Source of the DNA: Chloroflexota bacterium
GTDB lineage: Bacteria > Chloroflexota > UBA6077 > JACCZL01
Assembly (NCBI GenBank): GCA_020845495.1
Contig: JADLFM010000173.1
Coordinates: forward strand, 107,612 to 171,611
Reading direction: 5' to 3'
DNA length: 64,000 nucleotides
The position numbers and the translations under genes were made by a program. Under the pieces are notes generated by a model. The model saw only the letters and a program-made list of their open reading frames with translations. It was not told where the DNA came from and made no database searches. Below, in pieces: positions 34,506 through 42,842 of the stretch (positions are counted from its first letter, which is position 1; each line of letters starts with the position of its first letter).

Positions 34506-35599
34506 CGCGACCCGTTGTTGGAGACGCCGGCACCGGCCGGCGAAACGGCCGCGCCAAGCTGCTCGGGGGTGAACGCGTCATCCTCGGTCAGATCGACGAG
34601 CAACACCCGCCCGATCACCGTATCGAGCTCGTAGGCGGGCATACCACCGCCCGGCGTCTTGATCGCCACATCGGCCTCGGTCAGGACGTGCCCGGCCGGC
34701 AGACTGCGCGCGGCGTAGAGGCTCTTCGCCATCTTCAGCATCGGCGCAGCCTCGCTCGGGCGCTTCCTCTTCTGGCCGTCGCCGAGCGCCATCCGGGTGC
34801 GGGTCAGGTCGCGGATCATCTTCCGCAGCCCGACCGGCTCGAGCGAGAAGATATGGTCGGTGCCCTTCATCGCGCGGTTGAGGGTGAAGTGCTTCTCGAT
34901 CACTCGCGCGCCGAGCATGAAAGCGATCAGCGCCATCGCGATACCGCTATCGTGCCCGGACCACCCGACGGTAACCTCGGGGAAGCGCTGGCGGTAGGTC
35001 TCGATGACCCGCAGATCTAGCTCGGCGAAGTCGGCCGGGTAGGAGGCCGTGCACTGGAGGATGCACAACTGAGTATTGATCGGCAAGATCGTCTCGACGG
35101 CACGATCCACATCCTCGAGCGAGGCCCCACCGGTGCTCACCAGCATCGGCTTGCCAAGCCGCGCGACGTGGCGCAGCAGGGGGACGTTCGTCAGGTCCGC
35201 CGAGGCGATCTTGAAGAACGGGACGTTGAGATCCTCGAGGAAGTCCGCGCTCGGGATGTCGAACGGGGTCGCGAAGAAATCGATGCCCAGTTCGGCCGCG
35301 TACGCCTGAAGCTCGACGTACTCGGAGCGGCCAAGCTCGAGCGCCTGACGGTGGATGCCGTAGGTCGGACCAAAGCTGTTCTCGTTGTCGTAGGGCCGGT
35401 TGAACGCCGCCCTGGTGAACAGCGTCTCGTTGTCCCGCTTCTGGAGCTTGACGGCGGATGCGCCGCACTCCTTGGCCTGGCGGAACAACTCCTTGGCCTT
35501 CTCGACGCTCCCTTGATGGTTGTGGCCGATTTCGGCGATGACGTAGCAAGGGCTCTCGTCGTCGATCCGCGTCCCGTTGATGACCAGCTCTCGTGCCAC
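34502..35599 (-). CDS. neuB: N-acetylneuraminate synthase family protein (NeuB/SpsE)
   Basis: A 365-residue synthase that condenses phosphoenolpyruvate with an aldose to give a 3-deoxy-nonulosonate (sialic, legionaminic or similar). The TIM-barrel domain has CYVIAEIGHNHQGSVEKAKE, VKLQKRDNETLFT, DFFATPFDIPSADFLEDL, PFFKIASADLTN, KPMLVSTGGAS and VGWSGHDSGIAMAL. A flexible linker leads to a C-terminal SAF (antifreeze-like) domain (KSLYAARSLPAGHVLTEADV). It is the first gene of the minus-strand sugar operon. No UDP-GlcNAc epimerase lies in the window, so the substrate must come from elsewhere or from the neighbouring transketolase and SDR steps. The gene symbol reflects family, not proven specificity. 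Confidence 0.9.
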   Translation of the reverse strand: MARELVINGTRIDDESPCYVIAEIGHNHQGSVEKAKELFRQAKECGASAVKLQKRDNETLFTRAAFNRPYDNENSFGPTYGIHRQALELGRSEYVELQAYAAELGIDFFATPFDIPSADFLEDLNVPFFKIASADLTNVPLLRHVARLGKPMLVSTGGASLEDVDRAVETILPINTQLCILQCTASYPADFAELDLRVIETYRQRFPEVTVGWSGHDSGIAMALIAFMLGARVIEKHFTLNRAMKGTDHIFSLEPVGLRKMIRDLTRTRMALGDGQKRKRPSEAAPMLKMAKSLYAARSLPAGHVLTEADVAIKTPGGGMPAYELDTVIGRVLLVDLTEDDAFTPEQLGAAVSPAGAGVSNNGSR

Positions 35600-35722
35600 G
35601 GCGACCTCGACTTCCGACAGGGATGCAGGAGTATGACTTGGCCCCCGTCGAGCGGCTGACTATATCGGCAAGTCTGCATGGCGGGCAAGGCAAAGGCGAG
35701 CGGTTACCATCACACGGCGAGG

Positions 35723-36346
35723 TCAAGTAGAGGCCGGCACGACGTCCCAGGCGAGCGCGTGCCAGGACTCCCAGTCCCACCGCCAGATGAGTTTCGCCTC
35801 ATGATCCACCCATGGGCCATGGGTCTGTGCGCTGGCGACGGCCGTCTGCGCCAACTGCGCCACCGATGCCCACGCGAGCATCGCCGACTGACCCACGTGG
35901 AGCGGCAGCAGGCTCGCCCCGCTGTTCTTCAGGTACGCCAGGCCCGTCGTATCGCTGACCATCACCACGACACGACGCTGGCTCGGGGCTGATGCGACCT
36001 TGTTGAAATCGGCCAGTAGACTGCCGAACTGCTGGGTATGTGGCCGGTTGTGGCCGCTCGGGATAGACCGGTGATACTTGATCTCAATTGCCAGATTAAG
36101 TGGCGCAATCCAGATATCTGTTTGCTGCTTCCCGGCGGGATGCTCGAAGACGATAGCTCCCAGCGGCCACTGGTACACGGACTGGAAGCTCCACGCCAGG
36201 CAGAAGTGGACGCTGTGCTCGTGAACCGGCGGCCCGGCGAAGTCCATCTGGGCGCGGAAGTGCTCGGCGAAGGCGTCCAATCCGACCTGAAGCGCTGTCG
36301 ACACGATAGCCATACCCCCGAAGTTCGTAGATGATCTTCGTGCCAT
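35723..36346 (-). CDS. Putative PD-(D/E)XK-like nuclease of an ImmA/PIN cluster
   Basis: A 207-residue protein I do not recognise by name. The N-terminal 50 residues are helical (STALQVGLDAFAEHFRAQMD). Residues 60-92 show the core of a PD-(D/E)XK nuclease: a strand, then Asp77 in QQTDIWIA, ten residues, then Glu88-Ile-Lys90 in LAIEIKYHR. A further helix with Gln (HTQQFGSLLADFNKVA) and a strand (RRVVVMVSD) agree with that fold. The C-terminus is Trp-rich. This supports a restriction-like or DNA/RNA nuclease role, but catalysis is inferred. It lies 108 nt downstream of a PIN-like gene and an ImmA/IrrE gene on the same strand. Local GC is visibly lower than in the flanks. The start is uncertain (ATG 36346 or 36313). 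Confidence 0.6.
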   Translation of the reverse strand: MARRSSTNFGGMAIVSTALQVGLDAFAEHFRAQMDFAGPPVHEHSVHFCLAWSFQSVYQWPLGAIVFEHPAGKQQTDIWIAPLNLAIEIKYHRSIPSGHNRPHTQQFGSLLADFNKVASAPSQRRVVVMVSDTTGLAYLKNSGASLLPLHVGQSAMLAWASVAQLAQTAVASAQTHGPWVDHEAKLIWRWDWESWHALAWDVVPAST

Positions 36347-36454
36347 GCTGGAAAACTCGGTGTCGCCACAAATCTGGTGTCTGCTGAGGAGTTGGGGGCG
36401 ACGAGCGTAGGCGATGCGCTGGGCAGCCGCGCTTCCGAGGCACGCATACTGACC

Positions 36455-37105
36455 TTATGGCTCTCGTGTCATGTGAAGCTGGACGAGGAAGCCTGCGCCG
36501 ACTGACCGCTCCAGATCGTGGAAGTACGAACTGATAGCAAACCGGCACTGCGCGTGGTCGGCCATGTTCGTCGTGGTGAAGACGATGCCTATCGTCGTGT
36601 GCGAGCGCACGGGCGCGAATGCCAGGCCGATTGTGGCCGCCCCATGAGCCTGAACGAGCCCGTCGAGCAACGACTCCAGGCAGATGACACGTCCGGCAAC
36701 CGCTTCGCGGACGTCACTCAAGTCGGGGGCCGTGCAGAGCGCGATCATGGCGCGCTTGTCGCCTGAGACTATCCGATACGATGGGAACTCCACGAGAGAC
36801 GCGTAGAGAACGGCCTCTCCATCATCGATCTCGACGACGGGGACGAATCGGTCCAGCAATTCTGGCGCTGGTCGATGGCGCCAGGCCGGAAGTTGCTGCA
36901 CCGCCCGAAGGGCATTGGCGCGGGCTTCGTCCGGCCACGCTCGACCGACTCGGCCCTGCCCCAGCATATGGGTCAACGGTTCGAGCCTGAACGCGCACGA
37001 CGGAGAAACGCCAAGGATGGCAAGCGTTCTTGGTATCAGCCCGGCGGCGCCGAGCAGGCTCAGGGCATCGCTGTCGAACAGAATGCCGTCAACCAGTTCC
37101 GCCAC
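36455..37105 (-). CDS. PIN-like domain protein (possible toxin)
   Basis: A 216-residue protein whose first 130 residues look like a PIN ribonuclease fold: an early Asp after a strand (ILFDSDALSLLGAAGL, Asp11/Asp13), helices, the mid motif VEIDDGEAVLYASLVE (Asp95, Glu97) and a late strand with Asp116 (YRIVSGDKRAMIAL). This spacing of acidic residues fits the metal-binding set of PIN toxins. The remaining 80 residues are unassigned. The gene starts 7 nt after the stop of the ImmA/IrrE gene, so the two form an operon, as in many toxin-antitoxin-like pairs. The start codon is GTG. Toxicity is an inference. A few non-toxin PIN-like proteins would look the same. Confidence 0.6.
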   Translation of the reverse strand: MAELVDGILFDSDALSLLGAAGLIPRTLAILGVSPSCAFRLEPLTHMLGQGRVGRAWPDEARANALRAVQQLPAWRHRPAPELLDRFVPVVEIDDGEAVLYASLVEFPSYRIVSGDKRAMIALCTAPDLSDVREAVAGRVICLESLLDGLVQAHGAATIGLAFAPVRSHTTIGIVFTTTNMADHAQCRFAISSYFHDLERSVGAGFLVQLHMTREP

Positions 37106-37111
37106 GCCTGA

Positions 37112-38158
37112 TTACTGAACGCCGGCGAGAGCCGCTGCCCGGGCGACCGTCTCCGGAAGGTCTTCCTGGAGGTGAGATCGCAGGCGCTCTGCGACAATCT
37201 CGTGGGCGCCCGAGGTCAGCCCCATCTCCTTGAGCGCATTCTGAGCGACTCCCATACGACAGGCTGAATGGCCATAGATCAGCGCCACGGTCCCTGGATC
37301 AATCTTGTGCGTTTGTCCATAGGCAGGAGCCAGCAATGCCAGTCGAGTCGCGGTCAGCCCATATTCAGGCGCAAATGCTGGCGCCTGATCTCCAGTTAGC
37401 AACTCGAGGGCAAATGCATTGGCTTGTCGCTCCTCCATATCGGGATCATCCAGGCTTCGGCTCGCATCGAAGATCGGCTGCTCACCTTCACGCACATGCC
37501 CAAGCATGAGATGCCCCAATTCATGACCGAGACGAAAAGCGAGCCAGGGAGGACTATCAGATAAGCGTCCATTAGCCGCTAAGACGATCACAGGCTGTTC
37601 GTCACAGAACATTGCCACGCCATGGAGCTTGCCGGTCATGGCTGGTCTATCGGCGAGTTGCGCCACAAGAATTCCAGTCCGCCAGGCGAAATCGACGAGT
37701 TGGGCTAGCCCCACATCCGGAGCAGTTTCTAGGATCTCAGCCCGCACTGATGATGCCGAACGCTCGCCACCGTACCCCGATACGCCGATCAGATAAGGCA
37801 TCAAGTGGCTTGCCACGCGTTCCGCGACGCGTACAGCGGGCGCCAGGGCAGAAGGATCCACATCAGCCGTCCGCTTCAGGCGAGCGGTCGAAGCCAGAGG
37901 CAGGCTCAGCGGGATAGCGGGGTCGCGGAGTGATGCTATGGGCAGGCCGAGCATCCGAGCGATTGCCATTTCGGCGATGGCAAGATTCGCAGGATTTGCC
38001 GCGAGGCTATCGTCCCACCAATCTGGAAGCACCCTGTTCCGGACGAACGCCGTGTCGAACCCAGCCTTTTCGAGCCGACGATACAAACTTTGCATCGCAC
38101 GGTCCCCGGCGATGGCAGGGTTTGGGATACTAAAGGCGGGCCTCCTGTTTACGTTCAT
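37112..38158 (-). CDS. HTH-like / ImmA-IrrE family metallopeptidase
   Basis: A 348-residue protein with a helical N-terminal domain (residues about 20-80; RRLEKAGFDTAFVRNRVLPD, DDSLAANPANLAIAEMAIAR), probably DNA-binding and Xre-like. A C-terminal zinc peptidase domain (COG2856) carries HELGH at 212-216 and the third ligand in MEERQANAFA (Glu242/Glu243). ImmA/IrrE proteases cleave repressors of mobile elements or stress genes, and fused HTH-ImmA proteins often serve as antitoxin-like partners. It is the first gene of a set with a PIN-like and a PD-(D/E)XK-like protein. I use ATG at 38158 because the homologous region begins soon after; GAAGGACGGGG precedes it. Confidence 0.82.
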   Translation of the reverse strand: MNVNRRPAFSIPNPAIAGDRAMQSLYRRLEKAGFDTAFVRNRVLPDWWDDSLAANPANLAIAEMAIARMLGLPIASLRDPAIPLSLPLASTARLKRTADVDPSALAPAVRVAERVASHLMPYLIGVSGYGGERSASSVRAEILETAPDVGLAQLVDFAWRTGILVAQLADRPAMTGKLHGVAMFCDEQPVIVLAANGRLSDSPPWLAFRLGHELGHLMLGHVREGEQPIFDASRSLDDPDMEERQANAFALELLTGDQAPAFAPEYGLTATRLALLAPAYGQTHKIDPGTVALIYGHSACRMGVAQNALKEMGLTSGAHEIVAERLRSHLQEDLPETVARAAALAGVQ

Positions 38159-38559
38159 TGTACCCCGTCCTTCCCGGTCAGGCTGGCAGATTCCAACGGA
38201 CATGACGACTCCGCCATAACCGCATCGTCGTCTGGCTGAGCGTCGCGACACGATACCATGGCCCGAGCCGAGGAGGTCGGGGGCGCGGGCGCGCTGTATG
38301 GCCGGCTCCCAAGACCGTGCCTCTGCTTTTCGATCTAGCACCGCGCTTTAGTACCGGCGTTCCACAGCAGACTCCGCGGGGCGTTCCCGGGGAACCGGAG
38401 CGCTCCTCAACGAATCGGTGAGCGCGCCGTGAGCCAGGAACGTCTCGCCCGCCGAATGGAACCAGATTGACGGAAACATGACGCATCAGTGAGTGCACCG
38501 GCCCGCCGTCTGGCATGCGGTCTGCCGCACCCCCGGTATCACGAGGTTGGAGCATACCT
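38159..38559. other. Intergenic region between divergent ImmA-cluster and BON genes
   Basis: About 400 nt without a convincing gene. It must hold the promoters of both divergent units, but I see no clear boxes, repeats or RNA. A hexamer-rich purine site (GGTTGGAGCAT) at its right end serves the BON gene. Confidence 0.6.
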
Positions 38560-39174
38560 ATGGCGGACTATGACCGCTACGACCGTGGCGACGAGCAGCA
38601 GCGCGGAATGCAGCGCAGCGATCCCAGGAGCATGGAGCAGTCCGATCGCGGCCAGTTCCGAACCTACGGCGATCCAGACTGGCACGTCGGCCGGGACAGG
38701 TACGGCAACCAAGTCTGGTACCGTTCCTACGGCTGGTCCTGGCGCTCCGGCGCCGAGCAGATGCAGCAGCCTGGGCAGGAACCGCACGAGCACGGCCGCA
38801 CCGAGTCGAAGCACTACCAGCGCTCGGACGACCGTATCCGCGAGGACGTCTACGATCGCCTAAACGATCACGCCAACATCGACAGCAGCGACATCAAAGT
38901 CACGGTGAAGCACGGCGAAGTCACTCTCGACGGCACCGTCCACGATCGCCGCGAGAAGCGGCTGGCAGAAGACATCGCCGAGTCCGTATCTGGGGTGAAG
39001 GACATTCAGAACAACCTGAAGGCCGCCACCCGCGAGCACGACAAGACCGCCGAGACCACCAGCCAGCACGGCAAGACTGGCGAGCCAACCAAGACCGGCG
39101 AGCCAACCAAGGCCGAGCAGGCTAAGACCGGCGAGCATGCCGCCCAGCCTGCCGGTGCGCCGAACGGCCGCTGA
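38560..39174 (+). CDS. BON-domain protein
   Basis: A 204-residue protein. Residues 1-85 are polar and Tyr/Arg/Gln-rich (DYDRYDRGDEQQRG, QVWYRSYGWSWRSG). Residues about 90-152 form one BON domain (REDVYDRLNDHANIDSSDIK, VKHGEVTLDGTVHDRREKRL, SGVKDIQNNL). The C-terminal 50 residues are a Lys/Thr/Glu low-complexity tail with repeated TGEPTK. BON domains bind phospholipid surfaces or support envelope and osmotic stress proteins (OsmY). There is no signal peptide, so it is probably cytoplasmic or surface-associated by another route. ATG at 38560 follows TTGGAGCATACCT. Confidence 0.85.
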   Translation: MADYDRYDRGDEQQRGMQRSDPRSMEQSDRGQFRTYGDPDWHVGRDRYGNQVWYRSYGWSWRSGAEQMQQPGQEPHEHGRTESKHYQRSDDRIREDVYDRLNDHANIDSSDIKVTVKHGEVTLDGTVHDRREKRLAEDIAESVSGVKDIQNNLKAATREHDKTAETTSQHGKTGEPTKTGEPTKAEQAKTGEHAAQPAGAPNGR

Positions 39175-39377
39175 CCCGTCGTCTGATTCGCGTCACTCGC
39201 GGCGCTGCCCCTCGTCGCAGCGGAAGCGACCATCAAGCCCCACCCCACGCCTGACACGACGCGGAGTGGGGCTCGGCCGGCTCGCACTCAAGGAGTACAC
39301 TACCGTCGTGCCGTTCTAGGAGGAAGGCGCCTCGGTGACCGCCAGGTCCGACGTTCGTGCGCCAGTGCCCTGAATTA

Positions 39378-40385
39378 ATGGCTGATGATTCACGCGACCA
39401 CCCGTTTCGCGGCAGGCCCGGCGGCCTGTCGCATACTGGCGCGCTGGATGCCATCTCTGCCGGCGACGGCCCCACGACGCCGACCATCATCAGCCCGCGA
39501 CTGCTGCGAGACTGGCCCCTCCCCTGCCCGACCGACTGCGCCGACACAGGGGGCCGCGGACGCGTTCTCGTTGTGGCCGGCGCGCCCGAGCTCCAGGGCG
39601 CAGCCGCCCTTGCTGCCACAGCCGCCCTGCGCGCTGGTGCCGGTGAGGTGCGGATCGGGACCGTCCGCTCGATTGCGCCATTCGTCGGGCTGGCCGTCCC
39701 TGAGGCACGAGTCTATGCTCTGCCAGAGACGGATCACGGCGGCATCGATCCCTCGGCGGCCGAACAGGTTGCCGAGATCGCGAGCGGCTGTCGGGCGACG
39801 CTGATCGGCCCTGGCCTCGTCGACCTGCCAGCCGTACGACGGCTCCTCGAACGCCTCCTGCCTCGACTGGAGGACACCGACCTCGTGCTCGACGCCGAGG
39901 CGATGATGGCTGCGCCCGCGTGCCGCCGCGATCTCCACGTACGTCGGGCGCCGGCCATTCTCACGCCATACGCCGGCGAGCTAGCCGGCTTGCTCGACAT
40001 GGAGAAGGAGCGCGTCATCGCCGAGCCCGCCGCGACCGCTCGCGCCGCCGCCGAGCACTTTCACTGTGTCGTCGCGCTCAAGGCCGCCAGGACCATCGTC
40101 GCTACGCCAGGCGGCGCAACGTGGTGCAATCGGAGCGGCAACGTCAGCCTGGCGACGCCTGGCTCGGGCGACACGCTCTCAGGCATCATCGCTGGGCTCG
40201 TGGCACGTGGCGCGGACCCCGCCCGTGCGGCTACCTGGGGTGTCTACTTGCATGGAGCGGCCGCCGGCCGTCTCGCCAAACGAATCGGCCCGCTCGGCTT
40301 CCTGGCACGTGAGCTACTCGCCGAGATCCCGACGCTGATGGCCGGGTTAGCTTCCGGTACCGACGGGAGCGCAGAGCGTCCGTAG
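39378..40385 (+). CDS. nnrD: ADP-dependent NAD(P)H-hydrate dehydratase
   Basis: A 335-residue member of the ribokinase-like YjeF C-terminal (NnrD/CARKD) family, which uses ADP (bacteria) or ATP to repair hydrated NAD(P)H. Typical blocks are RGRVLVVAGAPELQGAAALA (Gly-rich start), ALRAGAGEVRIGTV, LIGPGLVD, LDAEAMMAA, PAILTPYAGELAGLLD, VALKAARTIVATPG and the catalytic Asp in LATPGSGDTLSGIIAGLVA. The partner epimerase NnrE is not fused. The ATG at 39378 has no clear ribosome site; a GTG at 39357 would add seven residues. The neighbours do not add information. Confidence 0.9.
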   Translation: MADDSRDHPFRGRPGGLSHTGALDAISAGDGPTTPTIISPRLLRDWPLPCPTDCADTGGRGRVLVVAGAPELQGAAALAATAALRAGAGEVRIGTVRSIAPFVGLAVPEARVYALPETDHGGIDPSAAEQVAEIASGCRATLIGPGLVDLPAVRRLLERLLPRLEDTDLVLDAEAMMAAPACRRDLHVRRAPAILTPYAGELAGLLDMEKERVIAEPAATARAAAEHFHCVVALKAARTIVATPGGATWCNRSGNVSLATPGSGDTLSGIIAGLVARGADPARAATWGVYLHGAAAGRLAKRIGPLGFLARELLAEIPTLMAGLASGTDGSAERP

Positions 40386-40657
40386 CACCTGCTCCCAGCA
40401 CCTTGCCTGACAACGTCACCACCATCCGCTCCATCGATACCTTAGCCTGGAACCGCCTGCCGCCGACGTGTTGCGTGACGAACGGCTGATGCTCGCCACA
40501 GGGAGCGGCACCATCGGCAACACGGTCAGACCTGGCTCCCATCTACGGTCAGGGCCGGCGTCACTCTCTGGACGGCCCGCGCCCTCGCCGCGCTCCCTCG
40601 AGAGCTGATGACGCCGACCGGCTCATACTGTCACACTGCGGGCATCTGAGAAAGGGC

Positions 40658-40687
40658 GTGGCGGGCCGGTTTGTCCCGGTCCGCCAC
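40658..40687 (-). terminator. Terminator-like hairpin after the fused E1 gene
   Basis: GTGGCGGGCCGG (40658-40669) pairs with CCGGTCCGCCAC (40676-40687) through 12 positions with one G-U. On the minus strand it lies 25 nt after the E1 stop and is followed by CGCCCTTTCTC. The rest of the 330-nt gap to nnrD holds no gene that I can support. Confidence 0.55.
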
Positions 40688-40712
40688 GTCTGGGGAGCCT
40701 CAGCCCTCGACC

Positions 40713-42710
40713 TCAGCCCAGCGCCGTGCGGATCGCCGCCCGGATGTCCTCGGTGGAGGGGAGCACCGCGTTCTCCAGTGGCGGGCTGAACGGCATCGGC
40801 GCGTGCCGTGCCCCGACTCGCTCGACCGGCCCGTCTAGCTCGTCGAACAGGTCGCGCCCGATCCGGGCCGCGATCTCCGCACCCAGGCCGCCGTGCATGT
40901 ACGCCTCGTGGACGACCACCGCTCGGTGGGTCTTGCGGACCGAGTCGGCGATCGTGTCCCAATCGATCGGAGCCACGCTGCGGAGGTCGATCACCTCGAC
41001 GTCGATCCCTTCGCCGGCGAGTTGCTCGGCCACCTCCAGACAGAGCCGCGTCATCAGTGAGTAGGTCACCACCGTCACGTCGGCGCCCTCCCGCGCGACG
41101 GCTGCTTTCCCAATCGGGATCAGGTACTCGCCGGCCGGCGCCGGCCCCTTCGCCTTCCCCAGCACCTTGTGCTCCAGGTACATAACCGGGTTGCCGTCCG
41201 CGATGGCCGCCGCCAGCAGCCCCTTGGCGTCGGCCACCGTCGAAGGCGCTACCACCTTTAGGCCCGGCAGATGCGCGAAGATCGCCTCCAGGCACTGCGA
41301 GTGCTGCGCTGCCGCCTGCCGGACCGCGCCGTCCGAGGCCCGGAACACGAGCGGCACCCGCACCTGACCGCCAAACATGTAGCGGATCTTCGAGACTTGA
41401 TTGAACAACTCGTCGGCCGCGCTGAGCGTGAAGTCGACGAAGCTCATCGAGATGATCGGGCGCAGGCCGGTGATCGCGGCGCCGAGCGCGGTCGAGACGA
41501 TGATCGGCTCCGAGATCGGCATATCGACGACCCGGTCTGGGCCGAACTCATCGTACAGGCCGTTGAACTGCCCGAAATTGCCGCCCCAGTGGATGTCCTC
41601 ACCCATCACCACGACGTTGGGGGCGGCCGTCATCGCCTGCCGCATCGCCTCCCGCGTCGCTTCGCCGAAGGTCAGGTCGCGCAGGCCGCCGCCCGGCTGC
41701 TCGGTGGTCGCGAGTGACGGCGCGTAGACGTCCGCCAGCGCCTGCGCCACGTCCGGCAGCGGCGACTCGAACGCGAAGCGCTCGGCCTCTTCCATCTCGT
41801 GACGCGCGGCCTCCAGGCTCGCGTCGATGGCCGCGCGGTCGCAGTGCCGCTCTTCGAGCAGCCGCCCTTCTAGCAGTGAGAGCGGGTCGCGCGCCCGCCA
41901 CTCGGCCACCTCCTCGCGCGAGCGGTACCGCTCGGGGTCTCCCACATAGTGCCCGTAGTAACGGTAGGTCTTCATCTCGAGCAGCGTCGGACCCTCGCCG
42001 CGCCGCGCCCGGGCAACGGCCCGGCTGGCCGCCTCGAAGACGGCCTGCGCGTCCTGGCCGTCCACGACCTCGCCGGGGATCCCGTAGCCGGTCGCACGGT
42101 CCGCGATGTTCTCCACCGAGACGGTGAAGGCCGGGTCGGTGAACTGGGCGTAGTGGTTGTTCTCGCAGACGAAGATGGCGGGCAGCTTCTTCGCAGCCGC
42201 CCAGTTGAGCGCCTCGTGGAACTGGCCCTTGCTCGACGCACCGTCACCGAAGAATGCCACGGCGACCTGATCGGTGCCCCGGTACTTCGCGGAGAAGGCG
42301 GCGCCGGTCGCGATGCCAATTCCCCCGCCGACGATACCGTTGCAGCCCAGCATCCCGACCGAGAAGTCAGCGACATGCATCGAGCCACCCTTGCCACCGC
42401 ACATGCCGGTCGCCTTGCCCATGATCTCGGCGGCCATCTGATCCATCCGCGCGCCCTTGGCCAGCGCGTGCCCGTGGCCGCGATGGGTGCTGGCAATGTA
42501 GTCGTCGCGGCGCAAGGCGGCGCAGATGCCCGCCGCGATCGCCTCTTCGCCGACGTACAGGTGCACGAAGCCCGGCAGCCGGTCGGCCAGGAACAGTTCA
42601 CGCATGCGCTCCTCGAAGGTGCGGATGCGCGCCATCGACGCGTGGATCTCGAGCAGCTTCTCGGTCGAGACGGCCGCCGTCTCGGTGATAGCTCGGCCTG
42701 TGACGGTCAT
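40713..42710 (-). CDS. Fused alpha-beta E1 component of a 2-oxoacid (acetoin/pyruvate-type) dehydrogenase
   Basis: A 665-residue ThDP enzyme in which the usual E1 alpha and beta chains are joined. Residues 1-330 are alpha: GFVHLYVGEEAIAAGICAAL, STHRGHGHALAKG, the ThDP motif GDGASSKGQFHEALNWAA with NNHYAQ, and TYRYYGHYVGDPERYR. After a short linker, residues about 345-665 are beta: VVVMGEDIHWGG, FVDFTLSAADELFNQ, SQCLEAIFAHLPGLKVV, VVVHEAYMHGGLGAEIAARI. Such enzymes decarboxylate a 2-oxo acid or split acetoin and pass the acyl unit to an E2 lipoyl protein. No E2 or E3 is nearby. It is the last gene after an ABC importer on the minus strand, so it may act on a product of the imported substrate. 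Confidence 0.9.
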   Translation of the reverse strand: MTVTGRAITETAAVSTEKLLEIHASMARIRTFEERMRELFLADRLPGFVHLYVGEEAIAAGICAALRRDDYIASTHRGHGHALAKGARMDQMAAEIMGKATGMCGGKGGSMHVADFSVGMLGCNGIVGGGIGIATGAAFSAKYRGTDQVAVAFFGDGASSKGQFHEALNWAAAKKLPAIFVCENNHYAQFTDPAFTVSVENIADRATGYGIPGEVVDGQDAQAVFEAASRAVARARRGEGPTLLEMKTYRYYGHYVGDPERYRSREEVAEWRARDPLSLLEGRLLEERHCDRAAIDASLEAARHEMEEAERFAFESPLPDVAQALADVYAPSLATTEQPGGGLRDLTFGEATREAMRQAMTAAPNVVVMGEDIHWGGNFGQFNGLYDEFGPDRVVDMPISEPIIVSTALGAAITGLRPIISMSFVDFTLSAADELFNQVSKIRYMFGGQVRVPLVFRASDGAVRQAAAQHSQCLEAIFAHLPGLKVVAPSTVADAKGLLAAAIADGNPVMYLEHKVLGKAKGPAPAGEYLIPIGKAAVAREGADVTVVTYSLMTRLCLEVAEQLAGEGIDVEVIDLRSVAPIDWDTIADSVRKTHRAVVVHEAYMHGGLGAEIAARIGRDLFDELDGPVERVGARHAPMPFSPPLENAVLPSTEDIRAAIRTALG

Positions 42711-42842
42711 TGGTGGTCTCCAGGTTGTCAGTGTCAGTCGTCAGTTTTCAGGAGTGGCTCGCCAGCCGCTCGCCCTTCCCACGATCGCTCACTACCGAAC
42801 GCTCACTCCTGAAACCTGAGCACCGCTCGCTGACCGCTCGAC

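Noticed and set aside
42715..42840. Short CAGTTTTCAG-like strings between the E1 and permease genes, also near 33.4 kb
   Set aside because: Resemblance is too short and loose to call a repeat family from this window alone.
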